NCBI GenBank assembly: GCA_030267565.1
Contig: BRXU01000001.1
Coordinates: forward strand, 9,589,001 to 9,653,000
Length of the DNA: 64,000 nucleotides
Direction of reading: 5' to 3'
Source: Pleodorina starrii
Lineage: Eukaryota; Chlorophyta; Chlorophyceae; Chlamydomonadales; Volvocaceae
Of the stretch, positions 46,953 to 60,200 are shown piece by piece (positions within the stretch are counted from its first letter, which is position 1; each line of letters starts with the position of its first letter). A program made the position numbers and the translations under genes. The notes beneath the pieces were generated by a model, which did no database searches, had not been told where the DNA came from, and was given only the letters and a program-made list of their open reading frames with translations.

Positions 46953-49900
46953 ACCACAACCTGAACCTGGACTCGACTTCTGGACGCCGCGACGGTCTGT
47001 CTGGACGCCGCGACGGTCGGTCGGTCTGTCGGTCTTAGGTTGAGAGAAACACAATACGCCGCGGCGAAGGCAAAAGGCAACTTTTGGAGTCCATCTGCGC
47101 CGTTTTTTGCTGCGCGTCGAGAGAGGCTGTAGCAGGGAGGGAGGGAGATCGAGGGAGGGAGGGGTGTGACGAGGGTTAAGGGAGGGAGGGAAACCGAGGG
47201 AGGGTCAAACGAACACGGGAGCTGAACCGGCGAAACCGGGGGGTGTCGGTCTGGGTGGATTGAAACATCAAAGCGGTGCGGGTGTTGGTGCAGCAGCTTT
47301 GTGTGCGCAGCTGCTGCGTGTCTGTCTGTCGGGGCTTATGAGCGCAAGGAACCCTGCTCCTCCTGCGCGGCGATGGAGTTGGAGTTGGAGGGACCGTCTT
47401 TGGGTTCTTTCGAAACGAGCAGCAAAGCCCCTAGCTGCGACCTGTGGCCTGAGGGGCTGAGGGACTGGGGCACAAAATTGATGGTTTCGTTGGGGTCAAG
47501 TCGCGAATTTACACATTTGACATTTGCGCGCATGGGATTGAGATGGTTTGCTTTCTCTCGTTTTCACAGGCAGGCGATTGTTGCCTGGGGCGCTTTTCGA
47601 CTTCGCAGGGGGCGCGACAGCGGGGTGGGGTGGGGAGAATCTGTGGTGGGGGCTGGTGGCTTGCTGGCTGGGTGACTGGTGGCAGGCAAAGCGGGTGGTT
47701 TCGGATGCCATTTTTGATTTGTTGACCATTTCTTACGACATAGGCTGGCCGGGGCGGGACGGGGCTTAACAACGGGGGGGGGCATGCCGAGGTTTGCCAG
47801 CGAAGGAAGGAAGGAAGGAAGGATTGGATCGGAACAAAGATATAAATGGGTCTGCTTCGGAATTCTTTGGGGGGTCTTTGTTCGGGAGCTGGTGCTTTTT
47901 CGAGGGGGTTGATCCTATTAGGGAGTGGGAGGGCTCGGGCCGGCTTCTTGTCGTGACTTCGGGGCCGGGCGCGGCGGTGTGTCGCTGTTGCCACACCGCC
48001 GCTCGCCCCGAAACCACGACAGCCGCTTTGATTGTGTGTCTTTGTTTCTTCACTGGCCGGTGCTTTCCGGCAGAGCGCGATGACATGTACCAACTAGCTC
48101 AAGAAAACGTGGCTGCGTTTCGCCTCGCCCCGGCGGGATTCCCGCCGGGATTGTGAGGGAACCGGACGTCGGAAAGCGCGTCGCGTCGCGGCAGGCAGGC
48201 AGGGCCGGGCCGGGGCTCAGATAAAGCAGTCCGGGTCTTATCCCGGCGCAGATGTATGTGTGCGGTGCTGGTGCTGCTGCGGGCAGTACGACACTGCCGC
48301 ACGAAGATCCGTACGATAACGATGTCGCTCATAAATGAAGGGGTGTGTGTTTCAGATGTGTGGGTCGTTGGAATAACATTCGTGGGAATGGCGTCGCCGC
48401 ATCGCCGCTTTCCATTAAATTGGGGGGGAGTAGGAGTGGGAGTCCGAGGGCGAGAGGGGCAATGGCGGGGAGACAAAAGACTCGAGGGAGGGAGGGAGGG
48501 AGGAGGGGAATGGGTCGTCCTGGAATGCCGATACGAGAAGCGCGCATTTGACAAGATGATGCTTCTTGTTTCATGTGTGTGTATGTGTGCGCTCTCGCGG
48601 GCGACAGGGGGAAAGGCAGGCAGGCGGCCCCGCACCGCCCTCGAGTTGCTTGTCGTGTGTATCGGACCTGTGCTGCGCGTTGCGTTGCATGGGACCTCGA
48701 TGTTTCTGATGTTTCTCCACGGGGGGCCACGGGGATTAGGTCTTTCTTCGGTCGACTGCACGTCGGGGCGAGATTCGGTTCGGATGGGGTTGTCGTCGTC
48801 ATTCTTATTGGTCGGGGTGTGTGTATGTGTATGTGCGCTTGGGGAGGGAAAGCCTTGAATCGAAAGGTATCATCGAGCCACCCTCCCGCCCTCCCCGCGC
48901 GAATTTGGAGCATTAACATTTTTCGTTCGCCTCGGTTTCGCCTCGGTTTCGCTTTCGCGTCGCTGTCCCGCGGGTGGATGCGCGCGTCGTCGCGCAGATG
49001 TAAGGCTGCGGTTGTGTGGTGGGTGTATGGGGTGAGGTGAGGTGAGGTGGGCTCCCGGGACGTCGCCGTCGCTGTCGTCGTCGTTGTCGTCGTCAAATGC
49101 GGCGGTGCGTGGATTTCTGGGGGAGGGACTTCGGGTTTGGTGATGAGACGGCGGGTGGAGTTAAAACAAGGATCGTGTTCGAACAAGGATCGTCGTTGTC
49201 GTAATCGTCGTCGTCGGCATTCCGGCCGGGCCGGGCGAGGCGGGGGGCTTGCGTCAATCGGTGCCAATCGGCCTGTCTGCGATGTGGGTGGAAGCCGTGG
49301 GGCCGAGGGTTTAGGAGGAGGAGGTAATGCCGAGTTCGATGAACACCGTACATGTTGCTGCATGTGCTCTTTCATGGGGGGGGGAGATCATGTGTGCTCG
49401 TCTGAGGGCGAGGATGGAGGCTGGTCGGGCGACCGTCGCCGCCGCCGCCGCCGCTGTTGTCGCCGCCGCCGCCACTGTCGCCGCCGCCACCCGTCTTTGC
49501 CGCCGCCTTCGCGGGCGGCACGCCGCTCGGGGGCGCTGCCGCTGTCGCTGTGTGTGCGCGCATCTCTCCGCGTTTACGGGTGACCCACGCAAACACACAC
49601 ACACGTGCGTGCGGCAGGGTGTTTCAATTTTCAAAACGTAATCACGCAAACTCTTTTTAGTAAGAAGTGGTTTCGGAGGCGTTTGTCTTTTCGCTTCCCC
49701 ACGGCGCTAGCTACCCCGCACCTGCTGGTTTATGGTTGGGTAGGGATGCCAAGTCATTGTAAGCGGCAACGAGGTGCGAGCACACGCGGTTTTGTTTCGT
49801 GTCGTGTTGTTTAATGGTGCTATTGATGCATGCCCGAAATGGATGTAGGAAGCTAAGCTGCCACCGCATGTGTTGTCGTCTTGATGCTGATGCTCGCCGC

Positions 49901-52900
49901 CGCCGCGCGCGCTTGCTCGCTCGCTCGCTCGCTCGCTCGTTCAGCCGAGCCCCAAATGGATACCCGAAAAGGCTGGGCGCGGCGTCGTCGTCCTGCGCGT
50001 GTTGCGCATTGCCGTACATCTGCCGTACCGCAGTACCTATATCCACAACATCGAGATGACGGCAAAGGATCTCTCTCCCGACTGCCTGCAGCAGCAAGAG
50101 AGGAGCGTTGTGCGCGTGTGTGTGTGTAAGTAAGTGTGCGCGCTGGGGAGCGCTGCCAGCAGCTGGGGCTAAGCGACGCCGCTCGCAAGCAACGCGTCGG
50201 TCCCCCGCCGTGTGCGCGTAGAGCATGGCCATGGCCTGATGCTTTTTGAAGACCAGAAGTCGATCAGGTGGAGTACGGTAGTAGGGGGAGGAGGCGTTGT
50301 GTACTGAAGTCGCTCGCAGCGCAGCGCAGCTCGTCGGGTCACTTTTAATCGGCAGCAATGAAACGTTGTGTTGTGTGTGTGCTTTTGGCGTTGGTGGTGG
50401 TGTTGGGCGCATGCCAGGGGATGCCCGATGGGTGTCGATGGATGGCCGCGTGGATGTACCCTAGTAGCTCTTGTGCACCCCGAGTGTCCGGCCGCATGTG
50501 TAGAGTGTGTGTGTGTGTGTGTGTGTGCCCCTAAACGCTAAACGATGTGTTGGGTCAGCGAGAGCGGGGGGAGGGGGAGCGTGCGCCGAGACCCAAGAGG
50601 GCGGCGGCGGTCGCGGCGTAAGCCGTGTATCCTATATCTGCGCGGGCCTTTGGTGCGTGCAGGAGCGAAGCAGGGTCGCGTCTCCGCTGACACTGCCTAG
50701 CAGTGGCAGGGGGGACGTCCCCCGTCCACCCGCCTGCCCGTCGCCGTGGCTAATTTCCTGCTGCTGCTGCCGCTGCTGCTTTGATTGGTCGTCAGAGTCG
50801 GCTCCACCTCCGCCCCCACGTCCACTCCGGTGGTGCGACACTTCACCTGGTCGTTGGCTGGGCGGGTGTGTGGGCGGGTGGGCCTGGTTCGACGCACTGC
50901 ACTGCAGAGCAGAGGGGCGTCGTGTGATGGGGGTGGCCTTGATAGCAAAAACCAAAAACCAAAGCAGGGCGGGGGCGATGATGGTGCTCGGTAGCGTAGT
51001 AGCGTACGGTATTTTCTCGCCGTGCTGGGGGGGGGGGCGGAGGAGGGGGTGGGCGTGGCGGTTGCCTTGCTCCCGCGCCGCGCCCCCGAGGCCCCCGCGG
51101 CTCGTTTCTTGGTGGGGCAAGGTGGATGTTTTGTTTCGGGTTGTGGGTTGTGGGTCTTTCGCAACTGTCGTGTCGGGATTGGGACAACTTTTTTTGGCCT
51201 TTTTTTGAGTAGCTGCGCGCTTCGCCTTTCGCCGCTGTGTTCCGATCATGGCAAGTAATGATGCATGGTGAAGACGCCCGTACCGTACTAGAAATGTCAT
51301 ATGCCTGCACGCACGCACGCGCGCGCGCGTGTAAGGGAGGAAGGGATGGATGCACTGCCGGCGCGCGTGCGTTCTGGAGAGCGCGCCAGCGAGTGAGTGC
51401 ACTGATGTGGTGCGAATCATGAAATCCTAAGCAAATTTGGGAGGAGCAGAAACGCCGCGTCGCTGTAAACAAACTGTCAGGAGCCACATGCCGTACTGGC
51501 CCACGTGGTGGCCGGTTTCGCCCTTCCTCTGCCCGGGTCGTCTCCGCCGCCGCCGCAGGTTGCTGCTTATGTGTCTAATGTGTGAAGCCTTCCGAGGGCC
51601 GGGACCCAGGCGCCCAGCGCGAGACACAGAAGCACACAACTAACAAGTTCGGTACACCGGAAGGATCTCCGCTAAAATGGATGTCTCCGGGCGGGACCGG
51701 GATCCGTCACATTGGGTGCGTCCGCAGCGCGACACCACGGCATATGCCGAATGAAGCCACAGCAGCCGCGAAACCCATTTTTTCCCACACATAAAACCAC
51801 CACCGCCACCATTACCAATACCCCGAACCCACCACTTCGCCTCCACAATCACCACCGCCGCCAGCATCGCCGCGCCGTCCCGCGTGCAGGTGACCACACC
51901 ACACCCCGGCCGCGTGAACTACACAACCGATGCGGTCCGGTCTCTGGTCTCTGGGTCGGGGTGTGCCTTCCTTTTGCCCCTGGTTGGTCGTCTCCCGCTA
52001 CAGTGCAAGGCCCGCTGGCCCGCTGGCTATACTCCTTCCTTCCTTCCTTCCGAGGGTCAGGGTCTGGAGCCCACTGTAACGACAACTCCACAACATCCTG
52101 CTGAGGTGAGCGGGTGTGCCGGCTGCTCCGCCACGCACCGAGCCCAGCCACCCACCCCACCGCATCCCACCTACCGGCGGCGACGGCGATTCCCGCAGGG
52201 AACGCAAAGACACTGTACACCCAGTGCCTTGCTCGCTGCAGCGCTGCTACCCCCTTCCTCCCTCTTCCCCCGAGGGAGTTCATTGCCCCCCTCACCTCCC
52301 TCTTCCCCATCGGCCGCGCTTCCGCAGCGCTGGGATCCTTCCCAACCGCCCGAGACCGCTGCGCAGCTGGCTGACTGACAGACAGACGTCCTTCCCACCG
52401 AGCGAGCCTCCCAGACCGACACATATAATAACCGAGATCTTGGGCACGAAAGAACAGACAGACAGACAGACACACTCCCCTCCGCAATCTTCGATTGCTC
52501 CGGGGACTCTCTTGCGCTGCCGTGGTTTAGTGGTGGCTGAACGCCATCTTGAAACCGCAGCGATGAGACTGAGGCACCAACACATTTCAAGCAATGTACT
52601 GCGTGTACCGGTATACAGCTGTGGCGGCGATCAGATCCGGGGCTGAGGCGGCAGCAGCCGGCCACGGTTGCTCAGCCGCCGCCGCCACCTTTGTCGCTGC
52701 TGCCGCAAAGCAGTCCCCAGTCCACCGCCCATCTGCAAACCAAACTACCAGCTACGGTATGCCAACGGTACGGTAACGGTACGGCACGCACCGGCACCAT
52801 GCAGATCTGGCGTTCATGTCGATGCACATTTAGCTACCGCTCCGCACTGCTCACCGCCGTACTGCCCACCTGCCGTACCGCACCACCCCATACACCAACC

Positions 52901-53445
52901 ATCAGAAACGCCCCAACCCAGTCGGGAACGCCCTCGTCCCCCCCAAAAAAAAGCAGGATCGGGGAGCCCGACTGCGCGCCCCTACGCGGCCAATTTCATA
53001 CGTTCGCAGCCGCCCGACCGTTGAATCAAACTACACACCCACACGGCAGGCTCGCGGTCACCGCAACCCCGCTCTCGCGCGGTCCTTCAGCGCTGTGCTG
53101 CTGCTGCGCTTGGCATTGCGAAACGCCATTGTAACCATTGACCAGCGGCCACCCAAACTGCCAACCGCCACGCCTGTTCAAGTGTCCTGCCCCGAACGCG
53201 CACGACCCATAGCGTTAGATGCCAGTTGTGCACATCCCCTAAGAGTACCATAATAATAGGTACCACACACACTCACAATCACATTGTCACAAAGAATCAT
53301 TTACGTCACAACCGACACAGACCGTCGTCCACACCTAATAATACCTAAATAGGTTGTTTGCACACGCCGTTAGGTCGTTCACAATTACCGTTAGTTTCAG
53401 TCACTCGCATGCGGCGTCACACCGCGAAGTCGTCGTCGCTGGACT
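46953..53445. other. Convergent intergenic region, no gene seen
   Basis: Contains the 3' flanks of the Gln-rich gene (+) and the histidine phosphatase (-). Seen are GGGA tracts (47140-47210), (GT)n at 50505-50526, a GCTC run near 49917 and a GCGC run near 51315. Open frames on both strands are composition artefacts without domain character. Non-coding transcripts cannot be excluded. Confidence 0.45.
48999..49003 (+). terminator. Candidate TGTAA polyadenylation signal for the Gln-rich gene
   Basis: First TGTAA noticed downstream of the stop at 46952; it would give a roughly 2-kb 3' UTR. Confidence 0.3.
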
Positions 53446-56400
53446 TCACCGAAACAGCGACGCAAACACGTTGGGAACCTGCTCCCGAAGCGCCGCCGCG
53501 ACCGGGACACTGCCGCCGCGGCCGCCGCTGCGCCCCTCCTCCTCCGCCGCCGCCGTCGCCTCTGCCAGCACACGCGTGTCCAGACTGAAGGTTCGAATCT
53601 GGCAGTTTTCGAAATCGGCGCCGCCGGTGAGCTCGTACAGCAGCCCCCAGTGCGCCACCACCGCGATGCACTGCTCGGGCCGCGCAGCCAGCCACAGCCG
53701 CAGCGCCTGGACCCGCTCCTTAAACGACTCTGGGGGGTATCCACGTATAGGCGGGGGGGGGGGGAGGGGCCGGAACAACCCGGAGCCAAGAGGGGGACGG
53801 GGAGGGGCGCGGACGGGGGCAAGGCGGGGCGGTATCGTATAACCAAGAGGTCAAAAGAGTCAGAGGGGCAGTAAAGGACGCGGAGGACGCAAGGCGGATG
53901 CTCCCTGGAGCCGACTGTAATAACCACCACCATCATCGCCACCACCGCCACGACTTCCTGGCGCTCCAACCCACGGCCAATGTGCCCGCGGCCGCCCTCC
54001 CTCCCTCCCTCCCTCCCTGCCTCCCTCTCCCTCCCTTCCTCTCCCTCCCTCCCTCCTCCCTGCCCAGCACAACAGCTGCTCCGTCTCACCCTCCGGCTCC
54101 AGTCCCACCTCCCGCGGGTTGGCTGGGTCCACGCAGTGCCACCACACATCGGGCAGGGAGTCGAACTGGAACCTGATTGGCAGTTGGGTTGGGTTGGTCC
54201 CACCGGGGGAGAGAGAGGGGAAAGAAATACGGGTCAGTGGTCAGGCAGAGGCAAGACAAGACAGGGCAGGCGTCACGCAACGGTGCGGCTCCATCCAACG
54301 GAAAACCCACATCACCCCGGCGCAAAGCAGAGGTCCCTCCGCCTCTTCCTCCTCCTCCATCGCCACCGCAGCCCCGCCTATTTCTGAGCAGCGGCTGCAC
54401 CCGCGCCCGCTGCAGGGCTCCCGTGCTGCGCTTCCAGCACCACCCGCACCGCCCGGGCTACGATACGATATACGACACGACACGATGCGCCAGGGTGCCG
54501 GTGCGGGCTGCTGATGGCCCAGCGTGTGTGTGGGAGAGGGCACATCTCCGCCCGCAGTGGAAGCAGGCAAACAGGCAGACAGACAGGCGGGCGGGTGGCG
54601 GGCGCGGTACCGATGTGAACGCGACTGTCCGTGCTAGCGCTGCTGCATCGGTGGGGGCAAAAACAAACGGTGGGGGCACCGGCCCCCGGCCCCGGTTCCC
54701 CCGGTCCCACCCACCTGGCGTCCGGGAAGGTCCTCTCCAGTTGAGCCCGGTTGCTGCCGATGTCCGAGGCATGCCACACCTGCGCAAGGGACCCATGGGT
54801 CGGTCGCATGGGACCCGACACAACACACGAGCTCGCGCCCGACTCTAAAATCCGTGGATCGGCATCGGATCAAAATCGGATGGAAATCGGATCGGCATCG
54901 GGTCGGTTTGGATCCCGTGGACCGCTGGATCGGCCCCATGGGAGCGAAACGACCCATGGGTCCATCGCCTATCTGGATCGGGTCGGAGGCGCACGAGGCG
55001 GGGGAACCACTCGCATGATGCCATCAAGTAGCTCCGCAGGTAGGGGGGGGGCGGGTCGCGTCGCAGAGGGGCCCAGCTGGCAACGGGCAAGGCAAGGCGA
55101 GATGAGATGAGGCTGGGACCCGGGCGCTGCTTGTTGACCTCTCATGCGACAACACGTTGCGAATCCGCCCATAAAACCCCCATCGCCACGTCACGTTTCT
55201 TGAATGGTCACTACCGTTGTACAGTTTCCACCACCCGCTCTCGCGCCCGCGCCCAAACCCTAACTCCCCGATGCCTCCCCCCCCCCGCACCCGCGTTCCC
55301 TCGCCCCGGGCCGTTCTTATTACCCCCCCCGCACCCGCTCCCGCGCCAGTGGCTCCACCAGCACCGGCCCCTGGTAGTGCGGCAGGAAGGCCAGCTGAGC
55401 CGTTTGCAGGGCGCGTGTGAGCGGCGACACCACCAGCAGCTGCGGTGCGGGGGGGGGGGGGTAGAGGGAGAAAGAAGAGGATGTCAGCCGCAGCGCTGGG
55501 ACGGAGGCGGCGTTACATGCAAGCGAGCCCAGACGGTGGCGGGGTTGCGCGGGGTCGAGGGCGGCGGGTCGGCGGGCAACGACACAGGGGGCGGTGCACG
55601 AACGGGTCCAACCAAACGACGGCTGCGCACGCCGGCAACTGACAACCGACAACCGACAACTGTGCGGTCCGCCGTCTCGGCCATTGCGCCAAATTGGAGA
55701 TCGACGGGCGAGCCTCGAAGGTCGTCGGAAGGCTGTATGTGCCCTGCCAGGCCCGCCCTCTCCTGCTCGCCTCACCTCGGGCTTGGGGTTCAGCCGCTCG
55801 GCCACTCGCGCCGCCGCCTCCGCGCCCGCCCGGCCGCGCGTCGTCAGCACGGTGTCGTACCTGTAATGTCGTACAGGGGGCATCTCACGCATCTCACGTG
55901 TCATCGGAGACGTGGGTCACGGGCATAACAACAGGGCGAACACGAAGAATGAGGGCGCGAGCCCAAACCTGCTGAAGCCCGCTCAACCCAAATCGGCCAG
56001 CTTCGTAAATAGCGAGTCGGCCACTTGCTTCTTTACCCCCGTTTCCGCAACACCCCCCTGTCAACCCGGCACAATGATAACCCGGCTCCCCCTATCCGCG
56101 CATTTCTGGGACGTTTCTGTTGCCCCTGCAGCCGTGAAGGTCCAGCTAACGCAAAGGTGCCTTCCCGCACGCACATCATTGGGTCTTGGAAGTCCTCGGC
56201 GTCGTAGCGGTGCGTCGCCAGGTACTCGTTCATTTCTGTTGTGCCATGGCGCATGAGGTGGAGAGTCTGGGCAAGCAGCCGCGGTCAGTAGGCAGCAGAG
56301 CTCGGTTAGCGTCAAGGGCCGGGGTGGGGCCGTGGATGGAAAGTCAACAACTACGGCAGTCACCTTGACAGTCCCCTGAGACAGGTTTTTCTGCTGTGCG

Positions 56401-56501
56401 GCGACCATAACTACCGTTCGGCGCGACCCCATGGCCCGGAGCCTCTGCGCCACTGGGCGCGAGTGGCGAACGACTTGCATTGCGAAAGGCAGCAGCGACA
56501 A
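53446..56501 (-). CDS. Histidine phosphatase superfamily (phosphoglycerate mutase-like) protein
   Basis: Minus-strand exons 56364-56501, 56175-56266, 55776-55860, 55335-55439, 54715-54779, 54090-54172 and 53446-53729; all in phase, 283 residues. The N-terminal ~45 residues are basic and Ser/Ala-rich, possibly an organelle targeting peptide. Catalytic features: TLHLMRHGTTEMNEY (nucleophilic His in RHG), MMYDTVLTTRGRAGAEAA, VVSPLTRALQTAQLAF (Arg of the phosphate pocket), HASDIGSNRAQLERTFPDAR, and IAVVAHWGLLYELTGG (second catalytic His). The pattern resembles plant and algal phosphoglycerate mutase-like phosphatases more than glycolytic mutases, so the substrate is open. The ATG at 56501 is the upstream of two in-frame candidates; 56480 is the other. 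The last intron uses an acceptor supplied directly by a dispersed-repeat copy. Confidence 0.87.
53732..53753 (+). repeat. Dispersed repeat, copy L (forms an acceptor)
   Basis: On the phosphatase strand it reads CGCCTATACGTGGATACCCC and then CCAG, the acceptor of the last exon at 53729. It contributes the polypyrimidine tract itself. Confidence 0.9.
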
Positions 56502-57293
56502 AGACGGAATAGAATGGATCGCAACTAGATATATAGTCTTATCGCGTTGAAATTTATTTTATGCGAAAAACGTTGTATGCAAAACGGTTGCCGTGCAGGC
56601 TGATTAATGCGTGGTTGAATTTCTGCGCATTCACTCCAACTGCTTGGGGATCATGGGCCACTTTCAATTGCCAGTCCATATTTCCTAATACTTTTATTCA
56701 TTACATTACAGCGCACCCGTTGAGAAATGTCCTCCATTCCTGGCGGCCTGGGCGCCTTACAAGGCTCCCACAGACCGCAACAGTCTGTGCCACTATCAAG
56801 ATGCAATTTTTCCTATGGCTTCGACCGCTGGGCAACTGCTGCTGGTCACAGGCACGGGCTGGGTGGCTGGCGTAGGGTGAGTTTTGCACACAACTTCGTC
56901 CCGCCGAACAACATCCCATGCTGCCGAAAGCGCTGCATTTCCTTAAAGATATGGAGCACATGAAGTGGGCCTTGTCCTGGCGCCAGCGCCAGTCTCCTTG
57001 CCCTGGCACTGCCGTACGCCATAGCGGAGTGGGAAGGCTGCCACCTTCCGAATTATGCCCGCAGCGGAGCGGACAGTGACGTCACCGCTGCGGGATGTGC
57101 TTCTCCCCCACCCAGTCTGCGTCTCGCTCCAATCCTTCCCCACCCCCACCTCCCAAGCTTTCGCTTACTCACCTTCCCGACATTCCTCTCGCTCCTTACC
57201 CCCCAGCCAGCAAGGGCAGGCTCTCAAACCCATCCTCCTCACGGCAGCCCCATCTGCCCTCCGCTCCTCCTCTCTCTTTTCCCGCCGCTGCAG
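56502..57293. promoter_or_regulatory. Divergent promoter region of the phosphatase and rlmN-like genes, with possible 5' exon
   Basis: AT-rich sequence just beyond the phosphatase start includes ATATATA near 56528, a possible TATA element on the minus strand. A plus-strand mini-exon 56815-56876 (begins MASTAGQLLLVTGTGW, ends at a GTGAGT donor) could be the rlmN start or an independent small ORF. It can be joined in phase to 56993 in the same frame as the downstream exon, but the path is not resolved. Confidence 0.35.
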
Positions 57294-60200
57294 CCGCTGG
57301 TGGCGCTTGCCCTGCCCGCCGTGCCGTGTTCCGTGCGGCGGAGGGCGACTGGGGTGTCCGCCGCCGCCGCTGAAGCTGCTGCCGCCGCCTCCGCGCCTGC
57401 CCTGTCACCCGAGCCATCGCCTCATCATCATCATCATCACCACCGGGAGGGGAGGGAAGCTCTGGAGGTGCAGCCTCCTCCACCGCCGCCGCCGCAGTGG
57501 ACGCCGCCGGTGGGCAGGTGGGTGGATGGGGTAAGGGGGGGTTCAGAGAGGGAGGGAGGGGACTCGGAACGGGGGCGACACTGGCGGCGAGGAGCGGTTG
57601 CAATGGACATATGGACTCCTCCGCCGATGGGAAAGGCTGCGTTGCTGAAGGGTTTGTCGGAATACGATCACACGGGGGCCCGGGGGGGGGGGAATGGTGC
57701 GTGTTTTGGAGGCGATTGGGCGTGTGAGGGAAGTGGGCAAGCGGGTCGTTGGGGCTTGGGGGCCCGGCCCTATGAGCACTTGAGCAGCCCTCTGACCCTC
57801 GCGCCAGGCAGCCAGCCAGCCAGCCAGCCGCCCTCCGCTCGCGGCCGTGTACGGTAAGCTGTCCGCCGGCCGTGAGAGCTGAAACCCCCATCCTCACCCC
57901 GCGAGCCAGTTCCTGGGGGGGCCGAGCCGAGGTGACCCACGGGTCCGTTTCGTCGCGTCCGTTCCTTCCCGCCTTTTCATCTTGCCGCCCTACACCTTTC
58001 GGAAGCCTCCATCCCCCCCGACGTAACACCTCGCATCCCTCCCCTCCCCTCCCGCCATCGCTGCCCGCTGTGGCGCCTTCCCGCCGCCATTGCGTGCGGT
58101 GGGCGCGCTGTCCGCTCGTCCCGCTGTACGGCACCAGGCCCGGACTGTACGACGCTAGCGGCCGGCTGGTGCTCAAGAGCCTGACGCTGCCAGAGCTGGA
58201 GGCCTGGTGCGCCTCGGAAGGTGGGTCGGGCTTTGGGTTAAGGGTTTCGGAGCCTCCGACCGGGAAGTGTGATAAGGGCCCCGCCTCGCCCCTCCCGGTG
58301 CGTCATCTCCCCGTTCTACCGCTGCGGTTTTTCATCTTTACTTCCCCGCCCCGCCACCGCCCCGCCACCGCATCGCTCCCGTGTGTTCCCCTCCCCTCCC
58401 CGGGTCCGTTCGCAAACGCCGTCCCCTTCTCCGCTGCGATTTTTCCTTTTGTTTTCCCTCCCCTCCCTCCCCCAAGGCGAGGAGTATCCCGCCAACCGGG
58501 CGCTGCAGCTGTGGCGGTGGATGTACGCCGACCCGCCCGCGGGCAGCTGGGTGAGGCGGCTGGAGGACACGGTGGGGCGGCAGAACGGATTCAGCGCCCG
58601 GTTCATCGACAAAGTGGGGTGAGTCGGTGGGAGGGGGGGAGGGAGGCAATGGGGGGAGGGAGGGAGGGAGGGAGGGAGGGAGGGAGGGAGGGAGGGAGGG
58701 AGGGAGGGAGGGAGGGAGGGAGGGAGGGAGGGGCACGTGAGCACGAGGACGGCAGCAGGGCGGGTGACAGGGCGGAGATGGGGGGGAGCCCCTGGGTTGG
58801 CGGCTGGCGGGTTGGGCGGGGTTGGGCGGGTGGGGGTGGGTGGGCGGGCGGGTGGGGTGGGGAGGGGCCTGGTCGGCGCATACATATGGCGTGTGCACGG
58901 TCGCCGCATTCAAACCGAAACCGAAAGGCCTATAGGCCTTCACAACCCACGTGCTCATATGTGCCCCGCCCACCGGACAACGGCGTTCCCCTAATCCTCT
59001 TTTGAGGGAGGGGGGGCAGGGGGCAGGGGGCAGCGGGCCCTGCACTCATCGCGGCACGCCCCCCTGCCCGCCGCTCGCCCCTCTCCCCGCCCCACCCCCC
59101 CATTCCACATTCCACAGTTATGCGCGCCACCCCTCTTACCCACGCCCTGTTGCCAAACACGAACGACTCGAACCACTCCAACGAACCACTCCAACGACCC
59201 AATATTCGACCTAAACGGACAAACAAACGGACGAACTCTAACTAACGATTCCCACGTCGCGGGTCGGGGGGCGGGGGTCGGTGCAGGTCCCGTGTGAGTC
59301 TGGACGGCGGGCTGCATCTGAGCCAGGTGGTGCGGGCGGCTGACGGCACTCGCAAGCTGGTGTTTACGCTGACGGAGGGGGAGGCGGCGGGGGGCAGTGT
59401 GGAGACGGTGCTCATACCCATCGTACGGCAGCAGGGCCTGCGGGACCGGCTGACCATTTGCGTGTCGTCCCAGGTACGGCGCACGACACAGTACTGTGCC
59501 GGGTACGGGATGTGGAAGGACGTGGGGAGCGGGACGCTTGGTCCGTTGTTGTTGTTGATGTTCTTCTTCTTCGCTGTTCTTTTTGTTCGCTACCGGTATG
59601 TCACACTCCCAGAGCTCCAGGGCTCCATGGGCTTTAGGGTTTAGAGGGGGCAGATGGATGGTGGATGCCAGGGGACCCGCACCCGCAACCCCCCCCATGA
59701 TGCCCATCGCACTAGCAGTGTCTGTCTGTCAGCTACCTGCCTGCCTGCTTGTCAGGGTGCCGCTTTGGACTCTGTCATGTCGGGTACTCTACCCCCCTCC
59801 CTCAGCCGCCCCGCCCCCGCCCCCCGCTCCCCGCCCCCCGCCCCCACCCCCTGCCCACTGCTCCAGGTGGGTTGCGCCATGAACTGCCAGTTCTGTTACA
59901 CGGGCCGCATGGGGCTGCTGGGCAACCTCACCCCCGCCCAGATTGTGGAGCAAGTGGTGGAGGCGAGGAGGTTCCTGGCGCAGGAGGGTGAGCAGGGAGG
60001 GGGGAGAAGGCGCCTGGTGGGTGGGTTGGGCGGGTGGGTGGGGGGGGGATTGCGTCATGCGGCTCTCTCCCCAGGTGGGGGTGGGGGTGGGGATGCGGGT
60101 GGGGTTGGGGGTGGGGGAGGGCGAAACCGCGCAGCGCTGCACTGCACTGCTGCGCTGCGCTGTGCTGTGTTGGGCGCGGGCTTCATACGGCCGTGCTGCG

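Noticed and set aside
48329..49375. 348-codon minus-strand ORF
   Set aside because: Thr/His/Pro-rich frame over simple sequence, overlapped by plus-strand open frames, with no family resemblance.
53585..53600. GGTTCGAATC resembling a tRNA T-loop
   Set aside because: It lies inside the histidine phosphatase last exon and no acceptor or anticodon stems surround it.
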